64,000 nucleotides of DNA from Bacteroidia bacterium (GCA_030430385.1 JAUIFO010000007.1:155713-219712); one strand, 5' to 3'; positions 1 to 9,108 are shown, counted from the first letter of the stretch. Notes: generated by a model from the sequence alone, not told the origin. Numbers and translations are program-made.

Positions 1-860
1 AAGATCGATTTCAAGATTACTCTTTAATGATATATAACAATGAAGAACTCATTGCACTATTGCCTTCAAACCTTAAAGGAAATACGTTGTATTCTCATGC
101 TGGATTGAGTTATGGTGGACTGATATTTCACTCAAAGATTACGTTTGAACAAGCCTACAATGCCTTTGCAACACTTTTAAAGTATTTGAGTGAAAACGGA
201 ATTTCTTCGCTGGAACTCAAATGCATTCCAAAAATATATCACCAATTGCCAAGTGACGAAATAGATTATTTGTTGTTTAAGATCCAAGCACAATTAAGAC
301 GTCGTGACCTTTCGGTTGTGATAGATACAACAAATCGTTTGGAGATGACTTCAAATAGAAAGCGAAATTTGAAAAAGGCAAGATCTAAGGATGTCCTTGT
401 AAAGGAAGTCTCCAATTGTAGTGATTTTTTTGATCAGATCCTTATTCCAAATCTCAAAGAACGCCACGCTACATTACCAACGCATACTGTTGCGGAAATT
501 CAAGACCTAAAATCTAAATTTCCTGAATCGATCAGACAATTTAATGCGTATACTGATGATACTATTATTGCTGGTGTTACTATTTTTGAGTCTGAAACAG
601 TAGCACATGCGCAATATATTTCAACCATAGACTCTAAAAAGGAATTGGCAGGATTGGATGTAATATTTGATACATTGCTCAATGATGTTTACAGTGATAA
701 ACAGTATTTTAGTTTTGGCATTTCAAACGAAAATCAAGGCCAACAAATTAATTTAGGATTAATGAAGTGGAAAGAGAGTTTTGGAGCTCGTGCTATAGCT
801 CATGATTTTTACACCATTGATACTTCAAAATACCATTTATTAGATAATACGATGTTATGA
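1..860 (+). CDS. GNAT/FemAB-like acyltransferase, 5' end outside window
   Basis: The reading frame is open from the first base (first full codon at position 3) and continues in frame through the ATG at 27, giving ...DRFQDYSL before the Met. That ATG is therefore probably internal and the real start lies upstream of the window. The visible ~285 residues look like the Bacteroidota GNAT/FemAB-type proteins found in glycan clusters: a beta-rich N-terminal half, a basic stretch (RKRNLKKA) in the middle, and a C-terminal half with AGVTIFE and a [15 protein letters not shown] segment resembling an acyl-CoA fold. By inference it acylates an amino sugar or another nucleotide-sugar intermediate. Its stop overlaps the next start as ATGA, so it is translationally coupled to the aminotransferase. 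The family call is by recollection of sequence style; the substrate is unknown. Confidence 0.7.
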   Translation, partial: DRFQDYSLMIYNNEELIALLPSNLKGNTLYSHAGLSYGGLIFHSKITFEQAYNAFATLLKYLSENGISSLELKCIPKIYHQLPSDEIDYLLFKIQAQLRRRDLSVVIDTTNRLEMTSNRKRNLKKARSKDVLVKEVSNCSDFFDQILIPNLKERHATLPTHTVAEIQDLKSKFPESIRQFNAYTDDTIIAGVTIFESETVAHAQYISTIDSKKELAGLDVIFDTLLNDVYSDKQYFSFGISNENQGQQINLGLMKWKESFGARAIAHDFYTIDTSKYHLLDNTML

Positions 861-1960
861 TTCCGTTTTTAGACTTACACAAAATCAATGCGAGATTTGA
901 AAACGAGTTTTCAAGCACGTTTAGTGGGTTTTTAAATTCTGGACGCTACATATTAGGTCGTGAAGTGGAGATTTTTGAATCTAATTTTGCTGACTATTGT
1001 GGTACTTCACACTGTATTGGAGTGGCTAATGGGTTAGAGGCTTTAACCTTGATTTTTAAAGCCTATATCGAATTAGGTAAACTTGAGATTGGCGACCAAA
1101 TTATGGTGCCAGCTAATACTTATATTGCGAGTATGTTAGCCATCATTAATTCGGGATTAGAACCTGTTTTTGTTGAACCAGATGCGAAATCCTTCAATAT
1201 ATCTGTATCTGATGTTGAATCGCAAATGCATCCAAATATTAAAGGGATTTTAGCAGTACATTTGTATGGTCAGTTGGCAGATATGGAAGCGTTAAATGCT
1301 ATTGCTAAGTCAAATAACCTTCTCCTCATTGAAGATGCGGCTCAAGCGCATGGTGCATTATCAATTTCCGAAGGTAAAAAAGCAGGAAACCTTTCAGACG
1401 CTGCAGCATTTAGCTTTTATCCTAGCAAAAACCTTGGTGCTTTAGGTGATGCTGGTGCAGTTACCACTAATGATGAAGATTTATATCATAAGATTAGTTT
1501 ACTTCGTAATTACGGAAGCTCTAAAAAGTATGTTAATCAGACTCTAGGTTTTAATAGTAGGTTAGATGAATTGCAAGCCGCTTTTTTAAATATCAAGCTC
1601 AAGCACTTGGATGCTGATAATCTTAGGCGACAACAAATTGCCAAGCAATACATTTCTGAAATAACGAATGCAAAAATTAAGCTTCCAAGTTATAGTGGAC
1701 AGCAAGATCATGTGTTCCATACGTTTGTTGTGCAAGTTACCAACCGAAACAAGTTTATAGCACATCTTAACAACAATGACATTGGGTATTTGATCCATTA
1801 TCCTATTCCGCCACACAAACAAGATGCTCTATTTACATATAAAAACTTATCTTTACCAATAACAGAGTTTATACACGATACTGTGGTTAGCATACCAATG
1901 AGTCCTGTATTGACTGATGACGACGTTCAACATGTTATTAATGCCCTAAATAATTACTAA
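857..1960 (+). CDS. DegT/DnrJ/EryC1/StrS-family PLP sugar aminotransferase
   Basis: This 367-residue protein has the layout of nucleotide-sugar aminotransferases. The N-terminus is MIPFLDLHK, the cofactor region includes [10 protein letters not shown], and the PLP lysine is about K191 in [24 protein letters not shown] and [12 protein letters not shown] follow, as usual in the family. These enzymes transfer an amino group from glutamate to a keto-sugar nucleotide in the cytoplasm. A WxcM/FdtA-like ketoisomerase gene lies about 5.6 kb downstream, and in known pathways FdtA and FdtB together make dTDP-3-amino-3,6-dideoxyhexoses; that product is inference here. The start overlaps the preceding stop by four bases (ATGA). 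The length is normal for the family and no key motif is missing. Confidence 0.92.
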   Translation: MIPFLDLHKINARFENEFSSTFSGFLNSGRYILGREVEIFESNFADYCGTSHCIGVANGLEALTLIFKAYIELGKLEIGDQIMVPANTYIASMLAIINSGLEPVFVEPDAKSFNISVSDVESQMHPNIKGILAVHLYGQLADMEALNAIAKSNNLLLIEDAAQAHGALSISEGKKAGNLSDAAAFSFYPSKNLGALGDAGAVTTNDEDLYHKISLLRNYGSSKKYVNQTLGFNSRLDELQAAFLNIKLKHLDADNLRRQQIAKQYISEITNAKIKLPSYSGQQDHVFHTFVVQVTNRNKFIAHLNNNDIGYLIHYPIPPHKQDALFTYKNLSLPITEFIHDTVVSIPMSPVLTDDDVQHVINALNNY

Positions 1961-3262
1961 TTGAAAAATCTTATTAAGTACATTAATACCAATGTACTAT
2001 TTAAAGTAGTACACCTTAATTCTGCTACTATTGCCACTAAAATTATTGCAGGCATCCTAACGTCTAAGGCTATTGCTGTGTTTATTGGAGTAGAAGGGAT
2101 GGCACTTATTGGCAACCTTAGAAATTTTGTTAGTGCAATTCAATCATTTGCTATTCTTGGATTTTATAATGGTTTTGTAAAGACCATTGGAAAATGTAAA
2201 GATGATGTTGTGGCTTTGGGAAAAACAATTTCCACAACCTATTATCTTGGTTTTTTCTCTACCATACTCATTGCTTTTGTCTGTTATTATAATGCGGAGT
2301 TTATCAATGATTTTCTGTTTTCTGAGAATTACAATTTTGCATACGTTATACAGGTGTTAGCTTTAGCATTGCCTTTTTATTCCTTAAATATGTTTTGTTT
2401 CGGTATTATGAATGGGTTTTCCAATTATAGGATGTTACTCATTATTAATATTATCGGACAAATCTTAGGATTGCTAGTCACCTTGTATTTGATCTACATT
2501 GAACATATTGATGGTGCTTTAGTGGCAGCCGTTATTGCACCTTCATTAATCTTCTTAATTACCTTGGTTGGAATCATCAACAGAAGAAATCTTATGAAAG
2601 AGATCAAGATGTCTTCTGTAAGTCTTGATGTTCTCAAAAATTTTACACCTTATATCGTGATGGCTATGGTGACGTCTGTTGCTTTACCACTCACAACAAT
2701 AATGATTAGAAATTTTATCATCGAAGAGCTCGGCATCAAACAAGCTGGTTACTGGGAAGCTATGAATAGAGTTTCAGATTATTATCTCATGTTTGTGACT
2801 TCAATTATGACGCTTTATATCATTCCGAGATTTAGCGAAATTGATAACAAAAAAGATTTTAGAAAAGAAGTTTTTGGCTTTTATAGATCGGTTTTGCCAA
2901 TTTTTGGTTTGGGTTTAATTCTCATTTATTTTTTAAGACCTTACATTGTTACTTTAGTCTTTTCGGAAGAATTTCAACCTGTAGAAGATTTGTTCTTTTG
3001 GCAATTATTAGGTGATTTTGTGAAAGTGTCTTCTATTGTAATCGCTTATCAGTTTTTAGCTAAGAAAATGTTTGCGCAATTTATTGTGATCGAAATTTTC
3101 TTAGTATTGATGCTGTATCTCACAAGCATTTACCTTATTGATATTTATGGTGTTAAAGGTGCTGTTATGGGACATTTCTTTAGTTATCTCATGCACTTTT
3201 TAATTGTACTTCTTGTTTTTAGCAGCTCTTTGTTTGGAGTCATTCAACAAAAGAAACCATAA
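1961..3262 (+). CDS. Wzx-like polysaccharide flippase (O-antigen translocase)
   Basis: This 433-residue protein is hydrophobic almost throughout and is organised in repeated membrane segments, as in MATE/MOP-superfamily flippases that move lipid-linked oligosaccharide across the inner membrane. It resembles the WzxE/O-antigen translocase branch: an N-terminal KIIAGILTSKAIAVFIG segment and a central AGYWEAMNRVSDYYLMF motif. The start is a TTG directly after the stop of the aminotransferase gene, so it is read as third gene of the same transcript; an alternative internal start cannot be excluded. A clearly related flippase lies tail to tail only seven bases away on the other strand (3270-4517). 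Confidence 0.88.
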   Translation: MKNLIKYINTNVLFKVVHLNSATIATKIIAGILTSKAIAVFIGVEGMALIGNLRNFVSAIQSFAILGFYNGFVKTIGKCKDDVVALGKTISTTYYLGFFSTILIAFVCYYNAEFINDFLFSENYNFAYVIQVLALALPFYSLNMFCFGIMNGFSNYRMLLIINIIGQILGLLVTLYLIYIEHIDGALVAAVIAPSLIFLITLVGIINRRNLMKEIKMSSVSLDVLKNFTPYIVMAMVTSVALPLTTIMIRNFIIEELGIKQAGYWEAMNRVSDYYLMFVTSIMTLYIIPRFSEIDNKKDFRKEVFGFYRSVLPIFGLGLILIYFLRPYIVTLVFSEEFQPVEDLFFWQLLGDFVKVSSIVIAYQFLAKKMFAQFIVIEIFLVLMLYLTSIYLIDIYGVKGAVMGHFFSYLMHFLIVLLVFSSSLFGVIQQKKP

Positions 3263-3269
3263 ATAAGGT

Positions 3270-4517
3270 TTAGTTTGCCCAAAGTAGTTTTCTGAAGTAG
3301 ATATTCATTATCAAAAAGTGAATACAGTAAGCACACATATAAGCGATAGATATTCCTACAAAGCCATATAGGTTCATAAATATAATGGTGAGCATAATAA
3401 AGACGATTGACCATTCAAACTGTAAGAATACGAAGACCTTAGTTTTGGCTTTTGAAATGATTAGGTTTCCTAAGATCCAAGACATGATTTTCAATACATC
3501 TCCAATTAAGTGAAACCCAATAAGCACTTCAATTAATTTAAATTCAGCACTAAAAAGGGTTGAAATAAGAAATTCCTTCAGCAGGTAGATGACAACGACA
3601 AATAGAATAACGGCTGGCAAAACAAATTTCCATACTTTGAAGATCTCTTTTTTTAAGGCTTTCCCTTCAAGTTGAGAAAATGTAGGTAATAAATAAAATT
3701 TTAAGGTTGAGGTTATAAATAATAAATACATAGCAGAAATTCGCCACATACCTTCCCATGATCCAGCATGATTTTCGCCATAAGAATCCAATACATAATT
3801 TCTCGCAAATAGTGTAGCAATTACCACAAACAATGGACTTACCAAAGCCATGATTGAGAATTTTGATAAATTCTTAAGGTATTGTTTTTTAATAGGTAAG
3901 AAAAACTGACTTAGTGATATAGAATGGTCAAACTTTATAAATAAGAAAGAGATTACAAAAGCAATTATCTGACTTACAGCTAGTGCGTAAAGCGCACCTT
4001 CAATATCAAATTGCATGACAAAAATTACAGTTATGAAGGCTGTTGCTATCGAAGAAATAGCAGTTATTAAAACATACTGTTTGATTTTTTTTAGTCCGTT
4101 TAAAATACTCAGAATACAACTGTGTATTGCCATAGTAATTAATGAAAAGGCAAGCACAATAAAGAAGCTGGAATATGCTTCAGTTTTAAACAAATATTGT
4201 GATAAGAAGTCTTTAAATAGAATTGTGAAAACCGCAACAACCAAGGATGCAAAGAGATGAATTTTAAATCCGCTGCTTAGGTAATTGTTAAGCTGTTGTG
4301 AATCGCTTTTGTGTTCAGCTATATATTTAATTAAACCATTTGAAGTGCCGAGACTACTAGCTGTAGATGTGATTTTTAAAAAATCTCTAAGCTGTCCCAT
4401 CAGGAATATACCATTAGTACCTAAATACACAGCAATAATTTTATTGGTAACAAGTCTAGATAGAAGATTGATCGCAGTACCTATTCCAGAAAAAAAAGAT
4501 GTTTTTAAAAAACTCAT
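3270..4517 (-). CDS. Second Wzx-like polysaccharide flippase
   Basis: This 415-residue multi-pass membrane protein aligns by eye with the flippase at 1961-3262. The central motif AGSWEGMWRISAMYLLF corresponds to AGYWEAMNRVSDYYLMF, followed by TSTLKFYLLPTFSQLE versus TSIMTLYIIPRFSEID, and both have an FSAEF/FSEEF element and an LIGD/LLGD element near the C-terminus. It should flip an undecaprenyl-linked glycan. It starts six bases after the stop of the sulfotransferase gene and is probably cotranscribed with it from the promoter at 5468-5497. Two diverged paralogues in one locus suggest either two repeat units or one recently acquired module. Confidence 0.88.
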   Translation of the reverse strand: MSFLKTSFFSGIGTAINLLSRLVTNKIIAVYLGTNGIFLMGQLRDFLKITSTASSLGTSNGLIKYIAEHKSDSQQLNNYLSSGFKIHLFASLVVAVFTILFKDFLSQYLFKTEAYSSFFIVLAFSLITMAIHSCILSILNGLKKIKQYVLITAISSIATAFITVIFVMQFDIEGALYALAVSQIIAFVISFLFIKFDHSISLSQFFLPIKKQYLKNLSKFSIMALVSPLFVVIATLFARNYVLDSYGENHAGSWEGMWRISAMYLLFITSTLKFYLLPTFSQLEGKALKKEIFKVWKFVLPAVILFVVVIYLLKEFLISTLFSAEFKLIEVLIGFHLIGDVLKIMSWILGNLIISKAKTKVFVFLQFEWSIVFIMLTIIFMNLYGFVGISIAYMCAYCIHFLIMNIYFRKLLWAN

Positions 4518-4523
4518 AAGCTA

Positions 4524-5432
4524 TTATTCAAAGTCTTTCCATTCTGAAAAAGAAAGGTTGGTCATTGTCTTTAATTGTCTAACATCGTCTTGATACAAAT
4601 TGAAAATGAGTTGTCTTTGCTCGGAACTTATTTTCGGATAATCAAAAGGAATACTTTTACTAAAGTAAGTCTTATTTCTAAGATTGCCTTTTATTTGTGT
4701 TCTTGTCTTTTTTGGAAGCAAATACTTTGCAACTTTTGTAAACCCATACTTTCCTGTAGCTGTTTTTTTTATAAAATGATGCATTTTAGGAAAGTGTAAT
4801 TTTTCAGTTTGATTTGCTGTAATCTCTTTGATTTCATTTAAAGGTTTAAGCTCTAAAAATTCAAAACAAGCATTAAGGGTTTGTAAAGGATTGTGTTTTA
4901 AAGCTTCGGTGGTTATTATTTTAATGTGTTCCTTTTTAAAATTTGAAAAGAATTCTTGTAACCATTTACTGTACAAACCAAAATGGTAATAATAATCTGG
5001 CACATAACCATAGGCTTCAAAATCTCTAGTGGTATCTTTTTGTATGGCATCTTCTAAAGATAAAGATTCTTGACCTCTGCCAACCATCCACCAATAATGC
5101 GAGTATAGCCTGTCTATCGGATTTCTTAAAATAAAAATGAACTTAGGTTCAAATGCAGTATAATATTGCTTGATGTTGCTTATGAAATTGGAGTAATACA
5201 TATATGAGGTTGTCGATTCTCCTAAAATTTTAGCCTGTGGATTGTCAAATAAATTATTGTACCAATCTATGCGCTCATCAATCTCAATAGTGTCTGTGTT
5301 CCAAAAAACAGGTTCTTTAATAGACGACATATTAATATCTGGATGTTGCTCTAAAAGCTGATGCAACGATGTTGTACCAGATTTAGCAGCTCCTGGAATA
5401 AATAGGTTTGGATAAATTAATTTTTTAGACAT
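4524..5432 (-). CDS. PAPS-dependent sulfotransferase
   Basis: This 302-residue soluble protein has both cofactor signatures of the sulfotransferase fold. The 5'-phosphosulfate loop is GAAKSGTTSLHQLL (about residues 14-27). The 3'-phosphate site is ILRNPIDRLYSHYWW (about residues 101-115), with the expected Arg and Ser. An EP dipeptide follows the first helix (SSIKEPVFW), as in heparan N-deacetylase/sulfotransferase relatives. It is expected to transfer sulfate from PAPS to a hydroxyl or amino group of a glycan, so the surface polysaccharide made here may be sulfated; the acceptor is not known. It is the first gene of a minus-strand pair with the second flippase. Confidence 0.9.
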   Translation of the reverse strand: MSKKLIYPNLFIPGAAKSGTTSLHQLLEQHPDINMSSIKEPVFWNTDTIEIDERIDWYNNLFDNPQAKILGESTTSYMYYSNFISNIKQYYTAFEPKFIFILRNPIDRLYSHYWWMVGRGQESLSLEDAIQKDTTRDFEAYGYVPDYYYHFGLYSKWLQEFFSNFKKEHIKIITTEALKHNPLQTLNACFEFLELKPLNEIKEITANQTEKLHFPKMHHFIKKTATGKYGFTKVAKYLLPKKTRTQIKGNLRNKTYFSKSIPFDYPKISSEQRQLIFNLYQDDVRQLKTMTNLSFSEWKDFE

Positions 5433-5467
5433 TCGTCCTAATTACAATGAGTGTATTCAATGAGATT

Positions 5468-5497
5468 CAAATTTAAGCTTATGTTTCTCGATTCCAA
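5468..5497 (-). promoter_or_regulatory. Candidate Bacteroidota promoter for the sulfotransferase gene
   Basis: On the minus strand the sequence reads TTG (5497-5495), 19 bases, then TAAATTTG (5475-5468). This matches the flavobacterial TTG-N17-23-TAnnTTTG promoter. Transcription would start near 5464, about 30 bases before the ATG at 5432. Confidence 0.6.
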
Positions 5498-6624
5498 AAT
5501 TCTAAGTAAGTACGGCTCACTTTTTTATAGTCGTGATGTGTTTCAACAAATTGACGTGCATTTTTAGAAATTGTAATAATGTTCTCAGGATTATCAATTA
5601 ACCACTCTAATTTTTCAACAAGATATGTTACGTTTGGTAACGCATTGATAGCTACAGTGTCTTCTTTTAAATTATAATAGTCTAGCCATTCTTTTTCAGC
5701 ACCTGTAAACACTACCTTTCCCATTGCCATAGCTTCTAAGGCATTGTAACCTTGGTCAAATGAATAGACCTGATCTAGTAGAATATGACACCTTGTATAT
5801 GATGTTATATACTCCTTATAAGGCACATCACAAGAACTAGTGATTTTTATCTTTTCGCCATATTTCGCCTTGATTATTTCTAACGCTTCCGTAAAAAATG
5901 TATTGCCTTTTTTTATTTTCGATTTTGAATTGACACCATGAAAAATATGAATTGGAATATTGAGTTGCGGTTCAGAAAACTGAAGCTTTTTAGTGTTAAT
6001 CGCATTTGGAATTAAGCCTAAATAATTAGATTGTTCAGAATATGGAATATGATAATCTAGATCTGAAGCAATAACGCCTTTAATTTGCGATCTAATAAAT
6101 TGATGTAGTTTTTGATAAGGCTGAGTGACATATTTTAACGAATAGTGATATTTATCTTTTAGATTTTTATCGTTTAAATAAGGTGTCATTATGGAGTATC
6201 GTATCTTTTGCTCTAAGGCATACGAAATGCTCACATGATCTTGTCCGCAACACAACAAATAACTGTTTTTGTTTTGCTCAAAGAGTTGTTTCAGTAGTTT
6301 TATCTGAAGCTGAGGTTTTATTTTAAGCGCATCTTCATTGATCAATTGCACCACATCAAAATCTGTGAGCTGAGGTAAGATCTTTTTGAATTTATAATAA
6401 GTTTCAAGATCACTGGGATCAATATTCAGTACTCTTTTTGATAGTTTTCTTAAAATTAATGGAAGATATTTTTTAGTGAATTGGTTATTAATGCTAATGT
6501 CAATAGGATAGTTTTTGAAGGCATCTCCATCACCAACCAAAACCACCTCGTGACCAAGTTCCTGAAGCCCTTCTTTTAAGGAATTATGTAATCTGCTGTA
6601 TTCACCAATCAGTAGAATCCTCAT
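5479..6624 (-). CDS. GT-B glycosyltransferase (GT4-like)
   Basis: This protein of about 381 residues starts MRILLIGEYS, the typical first strand of a GT-B fold; an in-frame ATG two codons upstream (6630) is an alternative. The C-terminal half carries a nucleotide-sugar binding region ending DQGYNALEAMAMGKVVF, which fits the EX7E-type acidic motif of GT4 retaining enzymes, and then GAEKEWLDYY. It should add one sugar to the lipid-linked repeat unit at the inner face of the membrane. It is divergent from the GT2 gene at 6664. The two share a 33-40 bp region in which TATATTTG boxes occur on both strands. Confidence 0.85.
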   Translation of the reverse strand: MRILLIGEYSRLHNSLKEGLQELGHEVVLVGDGDAFKNYPIDISINNQFTKKYLPLILRKLSKRVLNIDPSDLETYYKFKKILPQLTDFDVVQLINEDALKIKPQLQIKLLKQLFEQNKNSYLLCCGQDHVSISYALEQKIRYSIMTPYLNDKNLKDKYHYSLKYVTQPYQKLHQFIRSQIKGVIASDLDYHIPYSEQSNYLGLIPNAINTKKLQFSEPQLNIPIHIFHGVNSKSKIKKGNTFFTEALEIIKAKYGEKIKITSSCDVPYKEYITSYTRCHILLDQVYSFDQGYNALEAMAMGKVVFTGAEKEWLDYYNLKEDTVAINALPNVTYLVEKLEWLIDNPENIITISKNARQFVETHHDYKKVSRTYLEFWNRET

Positions 6625-6634
6625 ATACATTTTA

Positions 6635-6654
6635 TATATTTGTTTTCAAATATA
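6635..6654. promoter_or_regulatory. Back-to-back -7 boxes forming an inverted repeat
   Basis: The sequence TATATTTG (6635-6642), TTTT, CAAATATA (6647-6654) is a perfect inverted repeat. Each arm is a consensus -7 element, one on each strand. The plus box would serve the GT2 gene at 6664 and the minus box the GT-B gene starting at 6624. No TTG at the right distance is seen on either side, so the call rests on the -7 elements and on position. Confidence 0.45.
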
Positions 6655-6663
6655 GATATTTGA

Positions 6664-7503
6664 ATGAACATAACTGATACAAGTATTCTGAAGCTTGAAA
6701 TCCTGATAGCGACAATGCACAGAACGTCTTTAGAATTTTTAAAGCCTATGTTCATTAACTCTGGTAACGAAGCGTTTAAGATTCTTATTGTCAATCAAAC
6801 AACAAAAGACAAGCTTCTTAAGTCTGATGATCCTAATATTCGTGTGGTTAATGCTTTTGAAACTGGACTAACTCAAAGTAGAAACTTAGCCATACAACAT
6901 GCTGTTGGCGATGTGTGTCTTATTGCAGATGATGATGTTGTATACGAAAACGGATTTCACAAGCATATTTTAGAGGCACATTCAAAACAGCCTCACGCTG
7001 ATATCATTACTTTTCAAATGACAGATGATGATGGAAATTTATATCGAGATTATCCAGAGATCATCCATCATAATAAAGATACCGTAAGAACAGCAAACTC
7101 TGTTGTGATTAGTTTTAAACGCAAAAATTTAGTTCAAAGTAACGTGCGATTTAATACAAACTTCGGATTGGGAACTACATTTCAAACAGGTAACGAGTAC
7201 GTCTTTTTACGAAATGCCTTAAAAGGACAGTTGCAATTGACTTTTGTGCCTAAAGTCATCTTATCGCATCCAAAGTTTAGCTCAGGTACTGATGTAGGAA
7301 GTGATAAGGTGTTATATGCCAGAGCTGCAATATTTTATAAATATTCAGGTTTAATAGGATATCTGAGATTATTGAAACATGTATTTATGTTGTGGAAAAC
7401 CGATCATTTTAATAAAGATCAGTTTTGGTCTAAACTCAAGGTTGGATTAAAAGGCATTAAAGATTACAAGCATCTCGTTAAAATTGGACAGGAAATACCT
7501 TAA
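6664..7503 (+). CDS. GT2-family glycosyltransferase (GT-A fold)
   Basis: This 279-residue protein starts with the first beta strand (LKLEILIATMHR) and has SRNLAIQHA followed by the metal-binding ADDDV (about D89-D91), the usual layout of inverting GT-A enzymes. There are no membrane segments, so it acts at the cytoplasmic face. Its 3' end overlaps an alternative long reading of the next gene, but the downstream ATG at 7526 leaves a 22-base gap. The donor and acceptor sugars cannot be read from the sequence. Confidence 0.87.
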   Translation: MNITDTSILKLEILIATMHRTSLEFLKPMFINSGNEAFKILIVNQTTKDKLLKSDDPNIRVVNAFETGLTQSRNLAIQHAVGDVCLIADDDVVYENGFHKHILEAHSKQPHADIITFQMTDDDGNLYRDYPEIIHHNKDTVRTANSVVISFKRKNLVQSNVRFNTNFGLGTTFQTGNEYVFLRNALKGQLQLTFVPKVILSHPKFSSGTDVGSDKVLYARAAIFYKYSGLIGYLRLLKHVFMLWKTDHFNKDQFWSKLKVGLKGIKDYKHLVKIGQEIP

Positions 7504-7525
7504 TTTTAAGGTTTTAAAATCGAAT

Positions 7526-7918
7526 ATGGAAATAAAGTTAATAGACATACCCAAAGCACATGATGTTAGAGGGAATTTAGCTGTAATTGAAGGTAATAGT
7601 ATTCCTTTTGAGATTAAACGTGTGTATTATTTGTATGATGTGCCAAGTGGTGCTTACAGAGGAGGTCATGCACATAAAAAGCAACAGTCGTTAGTTTTAG
7701 CACTAAGCGGAAGCTTTGAAGTGATTGTTGATGATGGTGTGAAACGTGAACGTATCATGCTAAATAAACCTAATGTAGGTCTTTATATTCCAACGAATAT
7801 TTGGAGAGAAATCGAAAACTTTTCTTCTGGAGCAGTGTGTCTTGTTATCGCATCTACTGAATACGAAGAAGCAGAGTACATTAGAGATTACGATGAGTTT
7901 TTATCATCTAAACGCTGA
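7526..7918 (+). CDS. WxcM/FdtA-like cupin, probable dTDP-4-keto-6-deoxyhexose 3,4-ketoisomerase
   Basis: This 130-residue single-domain cupin starts at the ATG at 7526 (MEIKLIDIPKAHDVRGNL). A longer frame from 7484 would overlap the previous gene and adds residues atypical of the family. The family landmarks are present: DVRGNLAVIEG, RVYYLYDVPSGAYRGGHAHKKQQSL with the cupin histidines, and the late YIPTNIWREIENFS. FdtA/QdtA enzymes move the keto group from C4 to C3 before transamination. It therefore pairs logically with the aminotransferase at 857-1960 to give a 3-amino-3,6-dideoxy sugar. Whether the acyltransferase at 1-860 then completes an N-acyl sugar is inference. The last 15 bases overlap the convergent gene at 7904-8845. 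Confidence 0.85.
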   Translation: MEIKLIDIPKAHDVRGNLAVIEGNSIPFEIKRVYYLYDVPSGAYRGGHAHKKQQSLVLALSGSFEVIVDDGVKRERIMLNKPNVGLYIPTNIWREIENFSSGAVCLVIASTEYEEAEYIRDYDEFLSSKR

Positions 7919-8845
7919 AATATATACGTTGTTTTTAAGTAATACTTTCTGAAACTTTTTTAAGAGAAATAAGAGAGGTCTTGGCATTTTTAAAAGTATT
8001 TTTTGTTTCAAGTTTAAATTGCCAAAATCAAGATCTTTTATAGAATTCTGATAATTTTCGATGTCATTATTAAGCTTACTTTCTAAGGCCACTGAAAACC
8101 TATTATAATCCATATATTTTTTTAAATCGGAATTTTGTAATTCTTCATTTTTAAATCTTTGTAAAATTTCTATACGATGAGATTTGCTAGAAGACATTGA
8201 TAAATGATTTGTTTGCTTAGAGAAAACCCGTTGCGCAGAAATTTTTGTTGAAAATGCTACAGGCATTTCAACAGCGAGTCTTATCCAAAGTTCTGTATCT
8301 TGACCAGACCGTAAAGTTTCATCAAAGCAACCATATTTTGAAAAGACCAATTTCGGTATTGCCAATGACGATGTCCACGCAATACCATCTATTAAATTGT
8401 GTTTGAAAAAATTATCTAAGATACCATTGAAAGGCTTTTGAATTTCATAGTATTTAGCCTCAACAGTTTTAGAATTAAAATAATTTTTTTCGTAAGCTTT
8501 ACAGTACATGCCACAATTAGGAAATGCTTCATATAAACTCATAAGATCTTGTAAATGATGTTTATACCATAGATCATCAGCATCTAAAAAGGCAATGAGT
8601 TCTGCTTTAGCTTTATCGATGCCAAAATTACGAGCATGTGAAACCCCTTTGTTTCCAGTTGTATAAACGCGTAAACGTTCTTCTTCGACTGCATTTACAA
8701 TATCAAGGCTATCATCTGTAGAGCCATCATTGACCACGATCACTTCAAAATCTGTAAATGTCTGATCCCATACACTATCTAAAGTCGCTTTGATGTGTTG
8801 CGCTTTGTTATAAAGAGGAATAATAATGGAGATTCTTGGACTCAT
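7904..8845 (-). CDS. GT2-family glycosyltransferase
   Basis: This 313-residue GT-A enzyme has a textbook N-terminus: ISIIIPLYNKAQHI, then VVNDGSTDDS (about residues 37-46), GVSHARNFGI and LDADDLW (about residues 87-93), which binds the metal and nucleotide-sugar. A basic C-terminus with a hydrophobic patch (RPLLFLLKKF) may attach it to the membrane. Its stop lies inside the last codons of the convergent ketoisomerase gene, a 15-base overlap. The start MSPRIS is the first Met of the frame. Confidence 0.9.
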   Translation of the reverse strand: MSPRISIIIPLYNKAQHIKATLDSVWDQTFTDFEVIVVNDGSTDDSLDIVNAVEEERLRVYTTGNKGVSHARNFGIDKAKAELIAFLDADDLWYKHHLQDLMSLYEAFPNCGMYCKAYEKNYFNSKTVEAKYYEIQKPFNGILDNFFKHNLIDGIAWTSSLAIPKLVFSKYGCFDETLRSGQDTELWIRLAVEMPVAFSTKISAQRVFSKQTNHLSMSSSKSHRIEILQRFKNEELQNSDLKKYMDYNRFSVALESKLNNDIENYQNSIKDLDFGNLNLKQKILLKMPRPLLFLLKKFQKVLLKNNVYISAFR

Positions 8846-9028
8846 GATAAATTAACAGATCAAAACAAAAATACTAGAATTTATAAGAAAAGGGTTGATC
8901 AAAATTGAGATGAATTTAAAATTACCAAAACGTTAAACTTCACATTTGGGGTTATAAATTAGTTATTATTTCTTATATTAATGAACCTTATAATTATTTC
9001 CTTGTAATTGATTCTGTTGACACTTTCA

Positions 9029-9052
9029 GCATACTTGTGCGCAAAAGTATGC
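9029..9052. repeat. Inverted repeat in the leader of the 9109 gene
   Basis: GCATACTT and AAGTATGC (8-bp arms) flank an 8-base spacer in the 263-bp gap before the secreted protein gene at 9109. There is no T-run after it, so it looks more like an operator or RNA stem than a terminator. Confidence 0.4.
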
Positions 9053-9108
9053 CAGACATTTCTATGTCAAAATTTAAAATCATTTTTTAACAATTAAACT
9101 CTAACATT

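Noticed and set aside
27..29. ATG as start of the first gene
   Set aside because: The frame is open upstream to the window edge with residues that fit the family, so this Met is probably internal.
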